A stretch of 6,190 nucleotides of DNA, from assembly GCA_002479145.1 (NCBI GenBank), contig DLLX01000011.1, positions 638 to 6,827 of the forward strand. The letters run 5' to 3'. The notes under the pieces are model-generated. The model was not told where the DNA came from, did not search any database, and saw only the letters and a program-made list of their open reading frames with translations. A program made the position numbers and the translations under genes. How positions within the stretch are numbered: the first letter of the stretch is position 1; each line of letters begins with the position of its first letter. Positions 5,794 to 6,190 of the stretch are shown here, piece after piece. Source of the stretch: Prevotella sp. UBA7551. GTDB lineage: Bacteria; Bacteroidota; Bacteroidia; Bacteroidales; Bacteroidaceae.

Positions 5794-6190
5794 CGGAAGA
5801 ACTACAACACTACATCGAGCAGCACAGCGACCCAGAGGGTGACTATCTGCACCGACTTTGGCGTGCCACCCACCTGCATACGCTCCACGGGCGCATGGTG
5901 AGCGGCCATGTCGAGGGCCGATTGCTCAAGATGCTGGTCACCATGATACGCCCAAGGCACATCCTGGAGGTGGGTACGTTCACGGGATACAGCTCCCTCT
6001 GCATGGCTGAGGGACTGAAGGAGGTGGGCGAAGGAGGCATCATACACACCTTTGATGTCAATGACGAGCTGGAAAAGTTCACCCGTGGGTGGATAGAAGG
6101 GTCGGGATTGGGCAGCTATATCGACTACCGCATCGGCGATGCCAACCAGCTGGCCCCACTTTTGGGGCTGCAATTCGACCTCATTTTCCT
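5790..6190 (+). CDS. SAM-dependent O-methyltransferase, 5' part
   Basis: This is the first 133 residues of a class I methyltransferase resembling the family 3 O-methyltransferases (caffeoyl-CoA OMT-like, COG4122), usually a little over 210 aa; the rest lies beyond the right edge. The SAM-binding glycine loop is LEVGTFTGYSSL (59-70), preceded by a helical region with conserved-looking GRMVSGHVEGRLL. HTFDVNDE (86-93) ends the second strand, where D89 is placed to contact SAM. GDA (116-118) and FDLIF (129-133) follow; the metal-binding Asp expected right after FDLIF is cut off. The substrate is unknown. One family member, B. subtilis TrmR (YrrM), methylates 5-hydroxyuridine in tRNA, so a tRNA role is possible but is inference. 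The start ATG at 5790 overlaps the aroQ stop (ATGA), with AAAGAGGT directly before it. No stop is seen in the visible part. Confidence 0.88.
   Translation, partial: MTEELQHYIEQHSDPEGDYLHRLWRATHLHTLHGRMVSGHVEGRLLKMLVTMIRPRHILEVGTFTGYSSLCMAEGLKEVGEGGIIHTFDVNDELEKFTRGWIEGSGLGSYIDYRIGDANQLAPLLGLQFDLIF

Noticed and set aside
1..6190. Mobile elements, CRISPR, tRNA or rRNA genes, phage or defence genes
   Set aside because: I looked for direct repeats with spacers, transposase or integrase motifs, tRNA-like folds and defence domains and saw none. Complete housekeeping genes fill the window.

Overview
This 6.2 kb window looks like ordinary chromosome from a member of the Bacteroidota, most likely a Bacteroidales species of the Prevotella type. 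The evidence is protein style (a PolA beginning MPKLILLDAYALIYRSYYAL and a DeoC with a long N-terminal extension), candidate promoters of the Bacteroidota kind (TTTG, about 20 nt, then TAnnTTTG), and a general lack of Shine-Dalgarno sequences before start codons. The genus assignment is my inference. GC content is roughly half, with one AT-rich stretch inside polA.

Layout from left to right. (1) The 3' end of a MazG-type nucleotide pyrophosphohydrolase gene (+), overlapping by 4 nt with (2) deoC, deoxyribose-phosphate aldolase (+). (3) A 163-nt convergent intergenic region holding two hairpins, one of them very long and probably a terminator. (4) A trans-polyprenyl diphosphate synthase gene (-). 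(5) A divergent intergenic region of about 86 nt with candidate back-to-back promoters. (6) polA (+), a complete three-domain DNA polymerase I. (7) A spacer of about 106 nt. (8) aroQ, type II 3-dehydroquinate dehydratase (+), overlapping by 4 nt with (9) a SAM-dependent O-methyltransferase gene (+) that runs off the right edge.

The first pair concerns nucleotide housekeeping: hydrolysis of nucleoside triphosphates and catabolism of deoxyribose 5-phosphate. The polyprenyl synthase should supply the side chain of menaquinone. PolA handles Okazaki fragment processing and repair. AroQ is a shikimate pathway enzyme, and its overlapping partner is a family 3 O-methyltransferase, some relatives of which modify tRNA. 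All visible catalytic motifs are intact and nothing looks broken.

I found no mobile element, CRISPR array, phage gene, tRNA, rRNA or recognisable undescribed system. The observations most worth a second look are non-coding: the long imperfect hairpin between the convergent genes, and the candidate divergent promoters whose -33 elements abut as a small inverted repeat. The start codon of polA and the two ATGA overlaps are secondary.
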